A DNA stretch of 64,000 nucleotides from Bacteroidia bacterium (GTDB lineage Bacteria; Bacteroidota; Bacteroidia; Chitinophagales; Chitinophagaceae). The notes below the pieces were generated by a model, which saw nothing but the letters and a program-made list of their open reading frames with translations, was not told the DNA's origin and ran no database searches. The translations under genes and the position numbers were made by a program. Below are positions 9,090-17,731 of the stretch, in pieces; position 1 is the stretch's first letter, and each line of letters starts with the position of its first letter. The DNA is taken from positions 231,598 to 295,597 of the forward strand of contig JAUHYD010000004.1 of NCBI GenBank assembly GCA_030426665.1. Reading direction: 5' to 3'.

Positions 9090-10469
9090 CTCAGCGTCTT
9101 TAGATTTATTTCGGCGCTTTCTTCTGCGGCGCTCTTGCTCTTCGAAAGCTACAAGGTACTGATGCTCTAAATGACCGTAAAGCGATTTGCGCTCCAGTAT
9201 GCCGGACACAACACTTGCCACCATTCCGGCAAGCAGAAGGTGAAAGATAACACTATGGCGATCTGTCATTTCCAGTACCAGTATAGCTGAGGTAAATGGT
9301 GATTTGGTAACACCGGTAAGAAAGGCAACCATCCCGGATAGGATAAGCAGATTGGCATTAGACCCGGCCAATGAAAATAATTCGGCAAGGAAAGAGCCAA
9401 CAGCAGCTCCCGCCGTAAGCGATGGCGCAAAGATACCTGCTGCAGATCCGGTTGTAAATGATAAAACCGGTCCCATAATCCTCATGATGGGTAGCTGCCA
9501 TCCACCATATTTGTTGTCGCCAAATAGCATTGCCGACATGTCTTCCTTTCCGGAACCCATTACACTGGGGTTTACAAAAAATGCTACCGAAGCAACTACT
9601 ATAGCCACTATGAAAACATAGTAGTATTCATATTTTGGCACTTTTAGTTCTGACTTCCACTTCAATATTTTCAGGATAAACCGACTCATCATGGTACCCA
9701 GAAAGCCGGATACAATAGCCGCGATAATCACGAAAAGAAATATGTAAATGGACAAATCGCTCACTTTGGGATATCCGAGATACAGATATGGCCCAAGAAT
9801 GCCCTGTGCGGTAAGACCGGCCAGCAATACCGACGTAAAGATGGCCGTTTTGAAGTAGTTGATATGTGTTTTCGCCAACTCCTCTATAGCAAACACAATC
9901 CCCCCGAGCGGAGTGTTGAACGCTGCCGCTAATCCTGCTGCCGCACCGGTCATAATCATGTTTTTCTTTGAGATTTTAGGCCATGTTTTTGGTAGTATCT
10001 GATTGATTTTCCAGAATATGCTACCGGCAATATGTATGGTCGGCCCCTCTCGCCCGATGGCTCCTCCGCCCAATGCCATGAGTATACTCGACAGTACCTT
10101 TACTACGATGGTTTTAAAGCTCAGTAGTGTATCCACATGATGGGTGTTCTTAGGGTTTGCCAGTTCTATGGCGGCCATTACCTGCGGTATACCACTACCC
10201 CGTGCGTTCGGGGCAAACTTCTTCACCAGCCAAAATGCCGTCACAAAACAAATAGGGGTAACAATAAACATCATCCACCCGGTTTCTGTAGCCAGTTCTA
10301 TGGCGAAATGCTCGGCCCAGGCAAAGAGTTTGGCATAAAATACGGCAATAAGACCTGTAATAAGAGATGCAACCCAAAACGGCAAGGCTTGCAGCAGGTT
10401 TTGCTTAAACTTGTCGTTATTGACCCTGTCTAACACTATCCACAGCTTGCTGAGTATTTTTTTGAACAT
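9084..10469 (-). CDS. ClC-type voltage-gated chloride channel / H+-Cl- antiporter
   Basis: The protein has 461 residues from the ATG at 10469; the frame extends 63 nt upstream to a TTG but hydrophobicity and context favour this ATG. ClC signatures are present in order: GSGIPQV, GREGPTIHIAGS (gating glutamate) and GIFAPSL. About a dozen helices are visible and no CBS domains. A basic tail (RRRRKRRNKSK) ends the protein. A -7 element on the minus strand at 10530-10537 (TATCTTTG) would give a leader of about 55 nt. Role: anion movement across the inner membrane; channel versus antiporter is not decided. Confidence 0.9.
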   Translation of the reverse strand: MFKKILSKLWIVLDRVNNDKFKQNLLQALPFWVASLITGLIAVFYAKLFAWAEHFAIELATETGWMMFIVTPICFVTAFWLVKKFAPNARGSGIPQVMAAIELANPKNTHHVDTLLSFKTIVVKVLSSILMALGGGAIGREGPTIHIAGSIFWKINQILPKTWPKISKKNMIMTGAAAGLAAAFNTPLGGIVFAIEELAKTHINYFKTAIFTSVLLAGLTAQGILGPYLYLGYPKVSDLSIYIFLFVIIAAIVSGFLGTMMSRFILKILKWKSELKVPKYEYYYVFIVAIVVASVAFFVNPSVMGSGKEDMSAMLFGDNKYGGWQLPIMRIMGPVLSFTTGSAAGIFAPSLTAGAAVGSFLAELFSLAGSNANLLILSGMVAFLTGVTKSPFTSAILVLEMTDRHSVIFHLLLAGMVASVVSGILERKSLYGHLEHQYLVAFEEQERRRRKRRNKSKDAES

Positions 10470-10681
10470 TAATCGGTAAAATCTCTCTTTGAGATATGAA
10501 GTTTTATTAAAAATTTGATTTTGAAGGGGCAAAGATATTACATTGTATAATGAGATTGGGGTTTAAACGTGTTTTATGTTGGTTAAATGTCCGCAAAGGT
10601 TCTGTTCGTAGTGCAGAGGGCGTGTTTTGACAGGGATGTTTGCCAATAACTGTGTTTCTTTGTAATTCTAAATAGCATATT

Positions 10682-11194
10682 ATGTCATACATATTACCGG
10701 TAAAAGGCGTATTGCCGCAAATCCCTGAAAACTGTTTTGTTGCTCCCAATGCCACCATAGTAGGTGATGTGGTGATGGGCGACGAATGTAGCATCTGGTT
10801 TAATGCTGTTGTGCGTGGTGATGTAAATAGTATCAGGATAGGCAATAAGGTCAATATTCAGGATGGGGCTTGCATACATTGCACCTACGAAAAGACAAAA
10901 ACCAATATCGGTAATAATGTATCTATCGGGCACAATGCAATTGTTCACGGTTGTACGGTGTCCGACAATGTTTTGATAGGTATGGGCGCAATAGTTATGG
11001 ATAACGTAACTATTGGCTCTAACAGTATCATTGCGGCAGGGGCAGTTGTGCTGGAAGGTACAGAAGTGCCACCGGGAAGTATATTTGCCGGAGTGCCTGC
11101 CAAAAAAGTGAAAGATATCAGTCAGGATTTGCTGAAGGGGGAAGTTGAGCGCATTGCCAATAACTACCTGATGTACAGCTCTTGGTTTAAGTAG
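10682..11194 (+). CDS. gamma-carbonic anhydrase-like hexapeptide protein
   Basis: The protein has 170 residues and is almost wholly a left-handed beta-helix with YrdA/PaaY/gamma-CA features: SIWFNAVVRGDVNSIRIG, NIQDGACIHC, then GHNAIVHGCTV. The three metal-ligand histidines of the family are in place (CIHC, IGHN, IVHG). The C-terminal helix packs against the helix edge. Family members are trimeric metalloproteins; many lack measurable carbonic anhydrase activity, so the name states fold rather than proven reaction. It is 29 nt upstream of the CDF transporter. Confidence 0.85.
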   Translation: MSYILPVKGVLPQIPENCFVAPNATIVGDVVMGDECSIWFNAVVRGDVNSIRIGNKVNIQDGACIHCTYEKTKTNIGNNVSIGHNAIVHGCTVSDNVLIGMGAIVMDNVTIGSNSIIAAGAVVLEGTEVPPGSIFAGVPAKKVKDISQDLLKGEVERIANNYLMYSSWFK

Positions 11195-11223
11195 CAGCGA
11201 CCGGAGTAAAAAGGAGGGTATTT

Positions 11224-12141
11224 ATGTCTCACAATCATAGTCACGGACATCATCACGGTCACAGTCATCAACCACGTGCGATGAACAACGCATTTGTGGT
11301 AGGTATTGTGCTGAACACACTATTTGTTGGCGTACAGGTTGTAGCAGGATTTATTACAGACTCTGTGGCCTTGCTGTCTGATGCAGGGCATAATCTCAGC
11401 GATGTGGCCAGCCTGATACTGGCATTGGTGGCTTATCGGCTGGCAAAGGCAAAACCAACAAAGGATTTTACTTACGGTTATAAGAAGTCGACGATACTGG
11501 CAGCACTTGTCAATGCAGTTATATTGTTGGTGGCTATCGGAGTGCTGGGGTATGAGGCAATACACCGCTTGCGGGAGCCACACCCTATACAAGGAGGAAT
11601 TGTAGCGATTGTTGCAGGAATTGGGATTGTTGTCAACTTTGGGACGGCGCTGCTTTTTTTCAGGGATAAAGAGCATGATCTGAATTCGAAGGGAGCCTAT
11701 CTGCATATGATGGCTGATGCGTTGGTTTCTGTAGGAGTAGTGATTGCCGGAGTGGTTATAAGCTACACGGGCTGGTATTGGTTAGATGGTGCTATTAGTA
11801 TTGTGATACTGTTGGTGATACTCTTTAGTACATGGTCATTGCTGACGGATAGTTTGCGGATGACGCTCGATGCGGTGCCTGAAAACATTTCTAAAACCGA
11901 AATCGACAAGGTGGTTATGGAAACAGAAGGCGTAGTGGGTATGCATCATACACATATATGGGCAATGAGTACCACCCAAAACGCATTGACGACGCACGTA
12001 TCACTCAGCGACGATTTGACATTTGACGAAAAAATGAAGTTAATACATGAACTGAAGCACAAATTGCTGCACCACGACATCCATCATGCGACAATAGAAC
12101 TGGAGTCGCCGGAAATTCCCTGCGAAGACAGGAATTGTTAG
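11224..12141 (+). CDS. cation diffusion facilitator, Zn2+/Co2+/Cd2+ exporter
   Basis: The protein has 305 residues. The first 20 residues are His-rich (HNHSHGHHHGHSH), a metal-gathering tail. Six transmembrane segments carry the two metal-site pairs HNLSD (helix 2) and HMMAD (helix 5), the HxxxD arrangement of Zn-type CDFs. A cytosolic C-terminal domain begins near residue 215. It would exchange cytoplasmic Zn2+ or similar ions for protons. An unusually good Shine-Dalgarno (AAAGGAGG) sits 8 nt before the ATG, in contrast to most genes here. It ends 7 nt before the convergent lipoprotein gene. Confidence 0.9.
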   Translation: MSHNHSHGHHHGHSHQPRAMNNAFVVGIVLNTLFVGVQVVAGFITDSVALLSDAGHNLSDVASLILALVAYRLAKAKPTKDFTYGYKKSTILAALVNAVILLVAIGVLGYEAIHRLREPHPIQGGIVAIVAGIGIVVNFGTALLFFRDKEHDLNSKGAYLHMMADALVSVGVVIAGVVISYTGWYWLDGAISIVILLVILFSTWSLLTDSLRMTLDAVPENISKTEIDKVVMETEGVVGMHHTHIWAMSTTQNALTTHVSLSDDLTFDEKMKLIHELKHKLLHHDIHHATIELESPEIPCEDRNC

Positions 12142-12148
12142 CCACTAC

Positions 12149-12994
12149 TTACATTGGGATGTCTATACGAATCTGTTTAGAGTAAGGTGTCCCGTCTTTG
12201 TCCTTCCCGTCTATCTTCCACATTACGGTTTTCAGTGCCCCGTAGAAAGGTTTTTGTTTTACACTTCGTACTCTGCGGATGCTATTGACTAACTCCTGCA
12301 CGTTCCTGCGACTCAGGCGTCTGCGTTGTCCGGCTCTTGTGACTGCATAGCGCCGGGATGAGGAGTTGGCACTTTTATATTTCAGATGTTTAGGGTCAAG
12401 ACCTTTGATGGGGTAAACATTGTTGTTGCCTTTTATTTCTTCCCAGTCGGCTGTGTGCAACAATTTGCCAATCGGGATATCTCCGAAATCGCTTTTGAGT
12501 ATGATGATGGATTGATAACGCTGAGACACACGGGTAATCTCTCCGGTCAGGTGCATTGTAGAGCCATTTATTTCGCCCCCGTTCAGGAAGTAGGCGGCAC
12601 CATATGCTTTTTTCAGATTAGGGTTGCTGCCGAGCCGCACATTGAGTCCGGGTATTACTACTGTCACTTGCCTGAACTCAGCTCTTAACCCCTTCCCTTC
12701 GGGTAACGCTGTTGGCTTTTCCGGTTCGGCTTCCTTAACTGCGGTTTTTACCGTATCCGTGTCTGCTGCTTCCTCTTCTTCCTCCTCGGCATAGTTATCT
12801 TCGGCTCTTGGAATGTCAGGTTTCAAATCTGTTACAAGGTCCTTGAGTTGCTCTTCATCGGTTTCTGTAACTATCAGGCTCGAGTCGCCAAGTACGATTG
12901 GTCCACGATTGCCTATCGGGGTGTTATCGCACGAGAACAGCAGCAGGGAAATTCCTGTCAGCAAAAAGATATTTACGAGCCGAGCTGTTATCAT
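12149..12994 (-). CDS. predicted lipoprotein of unknown function
   Basis: The protein has 281 residues from the ATG at 12994. This start gives a clean lipoprotein signal (IFLLTGISLLLFSC, Cys about 20) and avoids running into the E1 gene upstream. After an acidic linker (EEEEEAADTD) the C-terminal half is basic and holds RRYAVTRAGQRRRLSRRNVQ. I recognise no domain. The charge contrast between the two halves suggests binding to a partner or to cell wall, but nothing more can be claimed. Confidence 0.7.
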   Translation of the reverse strand: MITARLVNIFLLTGISLLLFSCDNTPIGNRGPIVLGDSSLIVTETDEEQLKDLVTDLKPDIPRAEDNYAEEEEEEAADTDTVKTAVKEAEPEKPTALPEGKGLRAEFRQVTVVIPGLNVRLGSNPNLKKAYGAAYFLNGGEINGSTMHLTGEITRVSQRYQSIIILKSDFGDIPIGKLLHTADWEEIKGNNNVYPIKGLDPKHLKYKSANSSSRRYAVTRAGQRRRLSRRNVQELVNSIRRVRSVKQKPFYGALKTVMWKIDGKDKDGTPYSKQIRIDIPM

Positions 12995-13031
12995 TTGTTT
13001 CAAAGACGAATGTACTAAAAAGTTGCCGATA

Positions 13032-15008
13032 CTAATAACCGAGCAGCTTCTGAATGGTAGCTGCCAGCCTGTCGTTCGCCATAAAGTTGTCTTCCAGTTC
13101 TTTGGCAAAAGGAATAGGCGTATCAATACTTGCACAACGCATAACAGGACCGTCGAGGTGCTCGAAGCAGTGCTCTCCTATCCATGCAGACAACTCGCCA
13201 CCTATACCACCAAACAATGTGTCTTCGTGCAGAATCAGCACCTTGCCGGTTTGTTGTACTGCGGCTTTTATGGCTTCGTAATCCAGAGGAAGCAGGGTGC
13301 GCAAGTCAAGGATATGACAACTCACATCGGTATGACTATCCGCATAGGCGGTCGCCCAATGTACGCCCATACCATAGGTAATGATACTAATGTCGTCTCC
13401 CTCTCTTACAACACGCGCTTTGCCGATTTCTGTAGTATAGTACTCGTCTGCTACAGTACCGGAAACACTACGGTACAGCATCTTATGCTCAAAGAACATA
13501 ACCGGGTTAGGGTCTTGTATGGCTGCTGCCAGCAGTCCTTTGGCATCAGCGGGCGATGATGGATAAACTACCTTCAGTCCCGGTACATGCGTAAACCATG
13601 CCTCATTGCTCTGGGAGTGAAATGGTCCTGCGCCTACGCCACCGCCTGAGGGCATGCGTACAACTACGTCAGCATTTTGTCCCCAGCGGTAGTGTATCTT
13701 GGCCAGGTTGTTGACAATTTGGTTGAAGCCCACCGTAACAAAATCTGCAAACTGCATTTCCATTACTGCCTTATACCCTTCGATAGACAACCCCAGCGAA
13801 GCACCTACAATAGCACTCTCACATATAGGTGTATTGCGTACCCGCTCTTTGCCGAAGTGGTCGATAAACCCTTCCGTAACCTTGAATGCGCCTCCGTACT
13901 CTGCAATATCCTGACCCATAATTACCATTTCAGGGTATCGCTCCATGCTCTGGCGCAATGCATCGCTTATAGCTTGAATAAATTTTTTCTCGGAAGTAGC
14001 TCCGGCGGGCGGTATTGGCTTGTAGTTTACCGGGGCGTATACATCAGCAAGCTCTTCTGCTGTGTCCGGTTGTACATGTGGCGTGGCAAATCCTTTTTCC
14101 AGCCCCTCGTCAATGTCCTTTTGAATGGTTGCCCGGATAGCGGCAATTTTATCAGCGTCCAAAATACCCTGCTCTGTAAGATATTGCTCAAAGCAGTTGA
14201 CAGGGTCTTTTTTTGCCCATTCCGTAAATAGCTCCTTTGGTACATATTTTACACCGCTGGCTTCTTCATGTCCCCTCATTCTGAAGGTCATACACTCAAT
14301 GAGTATCGGTTGCTGCTCTGCTATACAGTAAGCACGTGCTTTTGACAGCTCCCGGTACACCTCCAGTATATTGTTGCCGTCTATGGTAATGCCGCGCATG
14401 CCGTAGCCTGCGGCTCTGTCTGCAAGTTGCTCACATGCGTACTGTTCTTTGACCGGCGTGCTGAGTCCGTAGCCATTATTTTCTATAAGAAAAATAACCG
14501 GCAGCCCCCATACCGCAGCTACGTTGAGCGCCTCATGGAAGTCGCCTTCGCTGGTACCGCCATCACCAGTAAAAGCCAGTGCAACTTTTTTCTCGTTGCG
14601 TAGTTTGTGGGCAAGCGCAATGCCGTCGGCAATAGCCAGTTGCGGACCGAGGTGCGATATCATTCCGCAGATGTGGTGTTCGTTGGTACCAAAGTGGAAA
14701 GACCGCTCTCTGCCCTTAGAAAAACCCTCTTTGCGTCCCTGCCACTGCATAAACAGCTTGGCAAAGGGTATCTTACGAACTGTAAATACGCCAAGGTTGC
14801 GGTGTAGCGGCATAATGTACTCCTCTTCGTCTAATGCCATAGCCGCACCTACTGCAATTGCCTCCTGACCTATACCGCTGAACCATTTGCTGATTCGTCC
14901 CTGCCGCAGTAACAAAAGCATCTTCTCTTCTATCATGCGCGGACACAACAATTCTGTATAGAGTTGTAGCAGGAGTTCGTCGGGAAGTCCCTTACGGTCG
15001 AATTGCAT
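13032..15008 (-). CDS. 2-oxoacid dehydrogenase E1, alpha and beta subunits fused
   Basis: The protein has 658 residues. The alpha half (about 1-330) has the thiamine-diphosphate motif GDGGTSEGDFHEAL ending in NN about 30 residues later. The beta half starts near 337 (FIQAISDALRQSMERYPEMV) and contains EYGGAFKVTEGF, then SGGGVGAGPFHSQSNEAWF. It decarboxylates a branched-chain 2-oxoacid or pyruvate and loads the E2 lipoyl domain. Such fused E1 proteins are typical of Bacteroidota and are usually called 2-oxoisovalerate dehydrogenase; substrate is not proven. E2 and E3 are not nearby. A minus-strand -7 element TACTTTTG at 15026-15033 supports this start. Confidence 0.9.
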   Translation of the reverse strand: MQFDRKGLPDELLLQLYTELLCPRMIEEKMLLLLRQGRISKWFSGIGQEAIAVGAAMALDEEEYIMPLHRNLGVFTVRKIPFAKLFMQWQGRKEGFSKGRERSFHFGTNEHHICGMISHLGPQLAIADGIALAHKLRNEKKVALAFTGDGGTSEGDFHEALNVAAVWGLPVIFLIENNGYGLSTPVKEQYACEQLADRAAGYGMRGITIDGNNILEVYRELSKARAYCIAEQQPILIECMTFRMRGHEEASGVKYVPKELFTEWAKKDPVNCFEQYLTEQGILDADKIAAIRATIQKDIDEGLEKGFATPHVQPDTAEELADVYAPVNYKPIPPAGATSEKKFIQAISDALRQSMERYPEMVIMGQDIAEYGGAFKVTEGFIDHFGKERVRNTPICESAIVGASLGLSIEGYKAVMEMQFADFVTVGFNQIVNNLAKIHYRWGQNADVVVRMPSGGGVGAGPFHSQSNEAWFTHVPGLKVVYPSSPADAKGLLAAAIQDPNPVMFFEHKMLYRSVSGTVADEYYTTEIGKARVVREGDDISIITYGMGVHWATAYADSHTDVSCHILDLRTLLPLDYEAIKAAVQQTGKVLILHEDTLFGGIGGELSAWIGEHCFEHLDGPVMRCASIDTPIPFAKELEDNFMANDRLAATIQKLLGY

Positions 15009-15025
15009 ATTCGTGGTTTTGATTG

Positions 15026-15033
15026 CAAAAGTA
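15026..15033 (-). promoter_or_regulatory. -7 element of the E1 gene
   Basis: Minus-strand TACTTTTG is a full match to TAnnTTTG, 17 nt before the E1 start codon. Confidence 0.5.
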
Positions 15034-15165
15034 ACGTTGTCTGTGTAAAAGGCTATACAATTTTAGGAAGTAATAGTAAAATGAAGCCTGTAAAATGCCC
15101 AAAACAAGCCTAAGTATGCATATTTGTGAAATGTTAGCATGTGTTGCGCTTTGCTAAATGATGTT

Positions 15166-15243
15166 CACTGGCGCGAGTTTGTAGCGTTGGTTTGTGCGTA
15201 AGCTAACTCGTGACATGCGCAGTTTGACCGGTTTGCAACCGGA
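15166..15243 (+). repeat. left 78-bp REP-like terminal repeat of the RAYT element
   Basis: It begins CACTGGCGCGAGTTTG and ends CGGTTTGCAACCGGA. The inverted counterpart is at 15838-15915, also 78 bp. Two hairpins are visible: CGAGTT (15174-15179) with AACTCG (15205-15210), and the palindrome CCGGTT-TGC-AACCGG at the inner end. Confidence 0.85.
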
Positions 15244-15273
15244 ATAATGAACGAATATTTCTATTTTTAGCTA

Positions 15274-15831
15274 ATGTCTTCGAAATACAAAGTTTATGAC
15301 CATCAGCTCCCACATTTTGTAACATCAACAGTTGTGGGGTGGGCAGATGTTTTCACGAGAGAACTGTACTGTGAAATTATCTGCAAGAGTCTATTGTTTT
15401 GCACAGAAAATAAAGGACTGATCCTAAATGCCTGGGTGATAATGAGTAATCATCTTCACTTAATCGTTAAGGCACAACAGGGTTACAATATCGGCGCAAT
15501 AATGCGAGACTTTAAGAAGCACACTTCCAAACAAATAGTCTCATCCATTCAACGTAACGAACAGGAAAGCAGAAAGGGTTGGCTACTGAATATGTTTGCC
15601 TTCACCGGAGCCAATAACAATAGCAATAAAGAGTTTCAGTTTTGGCAGCAAGACTATCACCCAATAACATTAGATAGCGACGAGAAGTTGCGAGACAGAT
15701 TTTCCTATCTGCACAATAACCCCGTGAGGGCTGGTGTCGTATGGGAGCCACAACATTACAAATACAGTAGCGCAACTGACTATTATGAGAACAAACGAGG
15801 CTTGCTACCGATTACTAAGTTAATTCTTTGA
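15274..15831 (+). CDS. RAYT: REP-associated tyrosine transposase (Y1_Tnp, IS200-like)
   Basis: The protein has 185 residues. The HUH signature is NHLHLIV near residue 63, after LNAWVIMS, and the C-terminal motif FSYLHNNPVRAGVVWEP is characteristic of RAYTs. The Y1 catalytic tyrosine would lie in the region between the two. These single-strand nucleases mobilise REP hairpins. The reading frame looks intact. Inverted 78-bp hairpin repeats flank the gene closely (30 nt upstream, 6 nt downstream), making a compact element of 750 bp. It sits between the E1 gene and a degenerate IS, at the left edge of a repeat-rich island. Confidence 0.9.
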   Translation: MSSKYKVYDHQLPHFVTSTVVGWADVFTRELYCEIICKSLLFCTENKGLILNAWVIMSNHLHLIVKAQQGYNIGAIMRDFKKHTSKQIVSSIQRNEQESRKGWLLNMFAFTGANNNSNKEFQFWQQDYHPITLDSDEKLRDRFSYLHNNPVRAGVVWEPQHYKYSSATDYYENKRGLLPITKLIL

Positions 15832-15837
15832 TGAAAC

Positions 15838-15915
15838 TCCGGTTGCAAACCGCTTAAACTTTATATGTCACGAGTTCGCTAACGCACGTCGCTATGCGGC
15901 AAACTCGCGCCAGTG
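15838..15915 (-). repeat. right 78-bp REP-like terminal repeat of the RAYT element
   Basis: This is the reverse complement of the left repeat with identical outer 16 bases (CACTGGCGCGAGTTTG), inner 15 bases and the AACTCGTGACAT core; the loop regions differ. It starts 6 nt after the RAYT stop codon. Confidence 0.85.
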
Positions 15916-15926
15916 GAAAATACAAT

Positions 15927-16079
15927 GTCTTCCATGCTATATATTCGCAACAATAATCATCCAAACTACGGCACTACGCTGGCGCAAATAGCAGCGGTTT
16001 TTATGGGGAAGTGTAAGTAAATTAGCGTTTGTAAACGCTATACCGTAGCATCCTCGTTGCAAACGAGGACGAGTAGGGG
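15927..16079. repeat. 153-bp direct repeat, copy 1
   Basis: It is nearly identical to 19847-19998. The unit contains two hairpins, GCGTTT-GT-AAACGC and CCTCGTT-GC-AAACGAGG, the latter just before its right end GACGAGTAGGGG. It abuts the truncated transposase on its right. Confidence 0.9.
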
Positions 16080-16308
16080 CTTTCTGAATACCAAGATGGT
16101 TCAGGTTGCCTGTGGCCGAACGCAACCCATTGCTAATGTCTCGTACCGACTGGCTTTTGGCAAACTGGCAAAATAACATGGAAACTAAATGTGTCCAACT
16201 ATTGTAACCCTTTTGGTGTTTATCCGTTTTACGCTCTTTAACCAGTTTCGAGAACTGTGAACGGTCTAATCTGGATATTATTTGAGAAAACAGATTTATA
16301 TTTGACAT
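16080..16308 (-). pseudogene. truncated IS4-type transposase (DUF4372 N-terminal domain)
   Basis: From the ATG at 16308 the first 75 or so residues match the N-terminal domain of IS4-family transposases in Bacteroidota (NLFSQIISRLDRSQFSKL, SWTHLVSMLFCQFAKSQSVR, then GLRSATGNLNHLGIQKA). The match stops abruptly at 16080, exactly where the 153-bp repeat begins. The open frame runs on to 15937 through the repeat but encodes unrelated sequence. The catalytic DDE domain is missing, so this is a dead remnant. Confidence 0.85.
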
Positions 16309-16309
16309 T

Positions 16310-16369
16310 GAGAGAAGGTGGTTTGTTTCGCAACTCAAATTTATTTGAGATACAGTATTACCTTCTCTC
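16310..16369. repeat. nested inverted repeat at the 5' end of the IS remnant
   Basis: GAGAGAAGGT (16310-16319) pairs with ACCTTCTCTC (16360-16369), and inside lies CTCAAAT-TT-ATTTGAG (16334-16349). A T run follows. Such stems near IS ends block read-through transcription into the transposase. Confidence 0.7.
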
Positions 16370-16425
16370 TTTTTTAATCGTTTAGGACGCTATTGATATT
16401 GAAGCTAAATTTTACCTATTTTCAT

Positions 16426-16635
16426 TTATTTACAACAGGCATTTCCCTCTTGAATAGGTGGGCACTTTACTGTACCGTAACTACAAAACACGCAACAATC
16501 TCCCTTTATAGGTTTTAGAGTTGTTTTGCAACTCTCACACTGATAGAAAAATTGACAAGCATCGGTTGGCATTTCTTCGGATTTTTTATGTCCACAATTT
16601 GGACAAGTGATTTCTGATATTAAAATAGTGTCCAT
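16426..16635 (-). CDS. small Cys-rich protein of mercury-transport operons
   Basis: The protein has 69 residues with ten cysteines in pairs: CPNCGHK at residues 11-17, CESC, then GDCCVFCSYGTVKCPPIQ and a terminal CC. The GDCC-CSYG-CPP signature is often found beside MerT/MerP genes in Bacteroidota; its function is not established. Two CxxC knuckles suggest zinc or another soft metal. The start overlaps the merTP stop by one base, so it is the last gene of the operon. It is AT-rich compared with the flanking chromosome. Confidence 0.75.
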   Translation of the reverse strand: MDTILISEITCPNCGHKKSEEMPTDACQFFYQCESCKTTLKPIKGDCCVFCSYGTVKCPPIQEGNACCK

Positions 16636-17237
16636 TATGAAATAATTTTTCTTTTTATTGACTTGTAACCAGTCGAGTTGATAGCTTTTTCGATTTGCTC
16701 GATGGTAGTTTGTTTGTTGTCAAACTTTACAATTGCATTACCGTTTTCGTAAGAAACAACAACTTCAACAATGCCTTTTAGTTTGTTAATTTCTGTCTTT
16801 ACGTGATGTTCACAACCAGAACAAGTCATTCCTTTAATAGTAAATTCAACTTTTTGAATTTTAGAAGTCGAGGTTACAATTGACACGCTTTTTGTCTTCG
16901 GAATAAAGATGTGAGCATAACTCGGAAATGATAAAAGCAGAACTGACATAGCGGTAATAATTCCTAAAAATGATTTCGTTTGCATAAAATTTGGTTTTTG
17001 ATTTGTTTCACAATTGCAGTCACTTTGTTTTTGAGGTTTCAGTTTTTGATACCAAGCAAAGCCAAGAACTAAAACAGTCATACCAATAAAATAAGGTCGA
17101 AAAGGTTCGAGCCACGAAAAGGTAGAAGCAATTCCGCTTGAACCCGCAACTATAGCCAAAATTGGCGTAATACAGCACAAAGACGAAGCAATTGCTGTCA
17201 AAAGTCCTGCACCGATTAATTTTTTTTCTGTTTTCAT
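16635..17237 (-). CDS. merTP: mercuric ion transporter MerTP (MerT-MerP fusion)
   Basis: The protein has 200 residues. The MerT-like part has about three membrane helices with the Cys pair SSLCCITPILA near residue 20 and a CNC motif near 75. A C-terminal MerP/HMA domain (about 130-195) bears GMTCSGCEHHV. The fusion passes Hg2+ or a related thiophilic ion from the periplasm to the cytoplasm. It overlaps the ArsR-type regulator by 4 bp and the small Cys-rich gene by 1 bp. No mercuric reductase gene follows, which is unusual because import normally feeds MerA. Composition is AT-rich, suggesting transfer. Confidence 0.85.
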   Translation of the reverse strand: MKTEKKLIGAGLLTAIASSLCCITPILAIVAGSSGIASTFSWLEPFRPYFIGMTVLVLGFAWYQKLKPQKQSDCNCETNQKPNFMQTKSFLGIITAMSVLLLSFPSYAHIFIPKTKSVSIVTSTSKIQKVEFTIKGMTCSGCEHHVKTEINKLKGIVEVVVSYENGNAIVKFDNKQTTIEQIEKAINSTGYKSIKRKIIS

Positions 17238-17608
17238 ATTGCTTCCAAAATTTTGTTTTCGTTAAGGATTTTGAAAAAAGGTTTGAGCATTTTTTCATAC
17301 TCTTTTGCCAACGAATAGAAAATAGTTTGCGCTTGTCTTTCCGTTTCAATGAGTTTTCTGTCTTTGAGTTTTCGCAAGTGCTGAGAAACTGCCGAAATGG
17401 TCATACCGAGAATATCGCTTAGGTCGCAAACACAAAGTTGCTTTTCTTCATAAAGAAGGAAAAGTATTTTCAGTCTTACATTGTTACCCGCTAACTCAAG
17501 TCCGCTGGATAAATAATCAACTGTCCCTTTGATTTCACTAATCCGGTCTTTGCAACGCATTATCTGCTTAACGTCCGCCTGCTGCCTTATACAAGAAAGA
17601 TTATCCAT
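17234..17608 (-). CDS. ArsR/SmtB family metal-responsive repressor
   Basis: The protein has 124 residues from the ATG at 17608. A winged helix spans about residues 35-100, with the metal-site-type sequence LCVCDLSDILGMTISAVSQH in which two Cys precede the recognition helix (ELCVC box of ArsR/CadC-like sensors). It would repress the operon until metal binds. It is first in the three-gene operon and overlaps merTP by 4 bp. The presence of an ArsR-type rather than a MerR-type regulator is common in Bacteroidota mercury operons. Confidence 0.85.
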   Translation of the reverse strand: MDNLSCIRQQADVKQIMRCKDRISEIKGTVDYLSSGLELAGNNVRLKILFLLYEEKQLCVCDLSDILGMTISAVSQHLRKLKDRKLIETERQAQTIFYSLAKEYEKMLKPFFKILNENKILEAI

Positions 17609-17731
17609 AAATACAAAGATAAACAAATTGTTTATTTAAGCAAATACTAAAATACAAAAACATCTTTTTATACATTTTCATAAAAGGATAAAAGATTTCC
17701 GTATAAGTCTAATGCTGCAAATTCTTTTGTG

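Noticed and set aside
13677-14868. Plus-strand frames of 114-184 codons inside the E1 gene
   Set aside because: Antisense to a conserved TPP enzyme; no homology recognised.
15937-16079. Extension of the transposase frame to 15937
   Set aside because: The extra residues are translation of the 153-bp repeat, which also occurs without the transposase at 19847.
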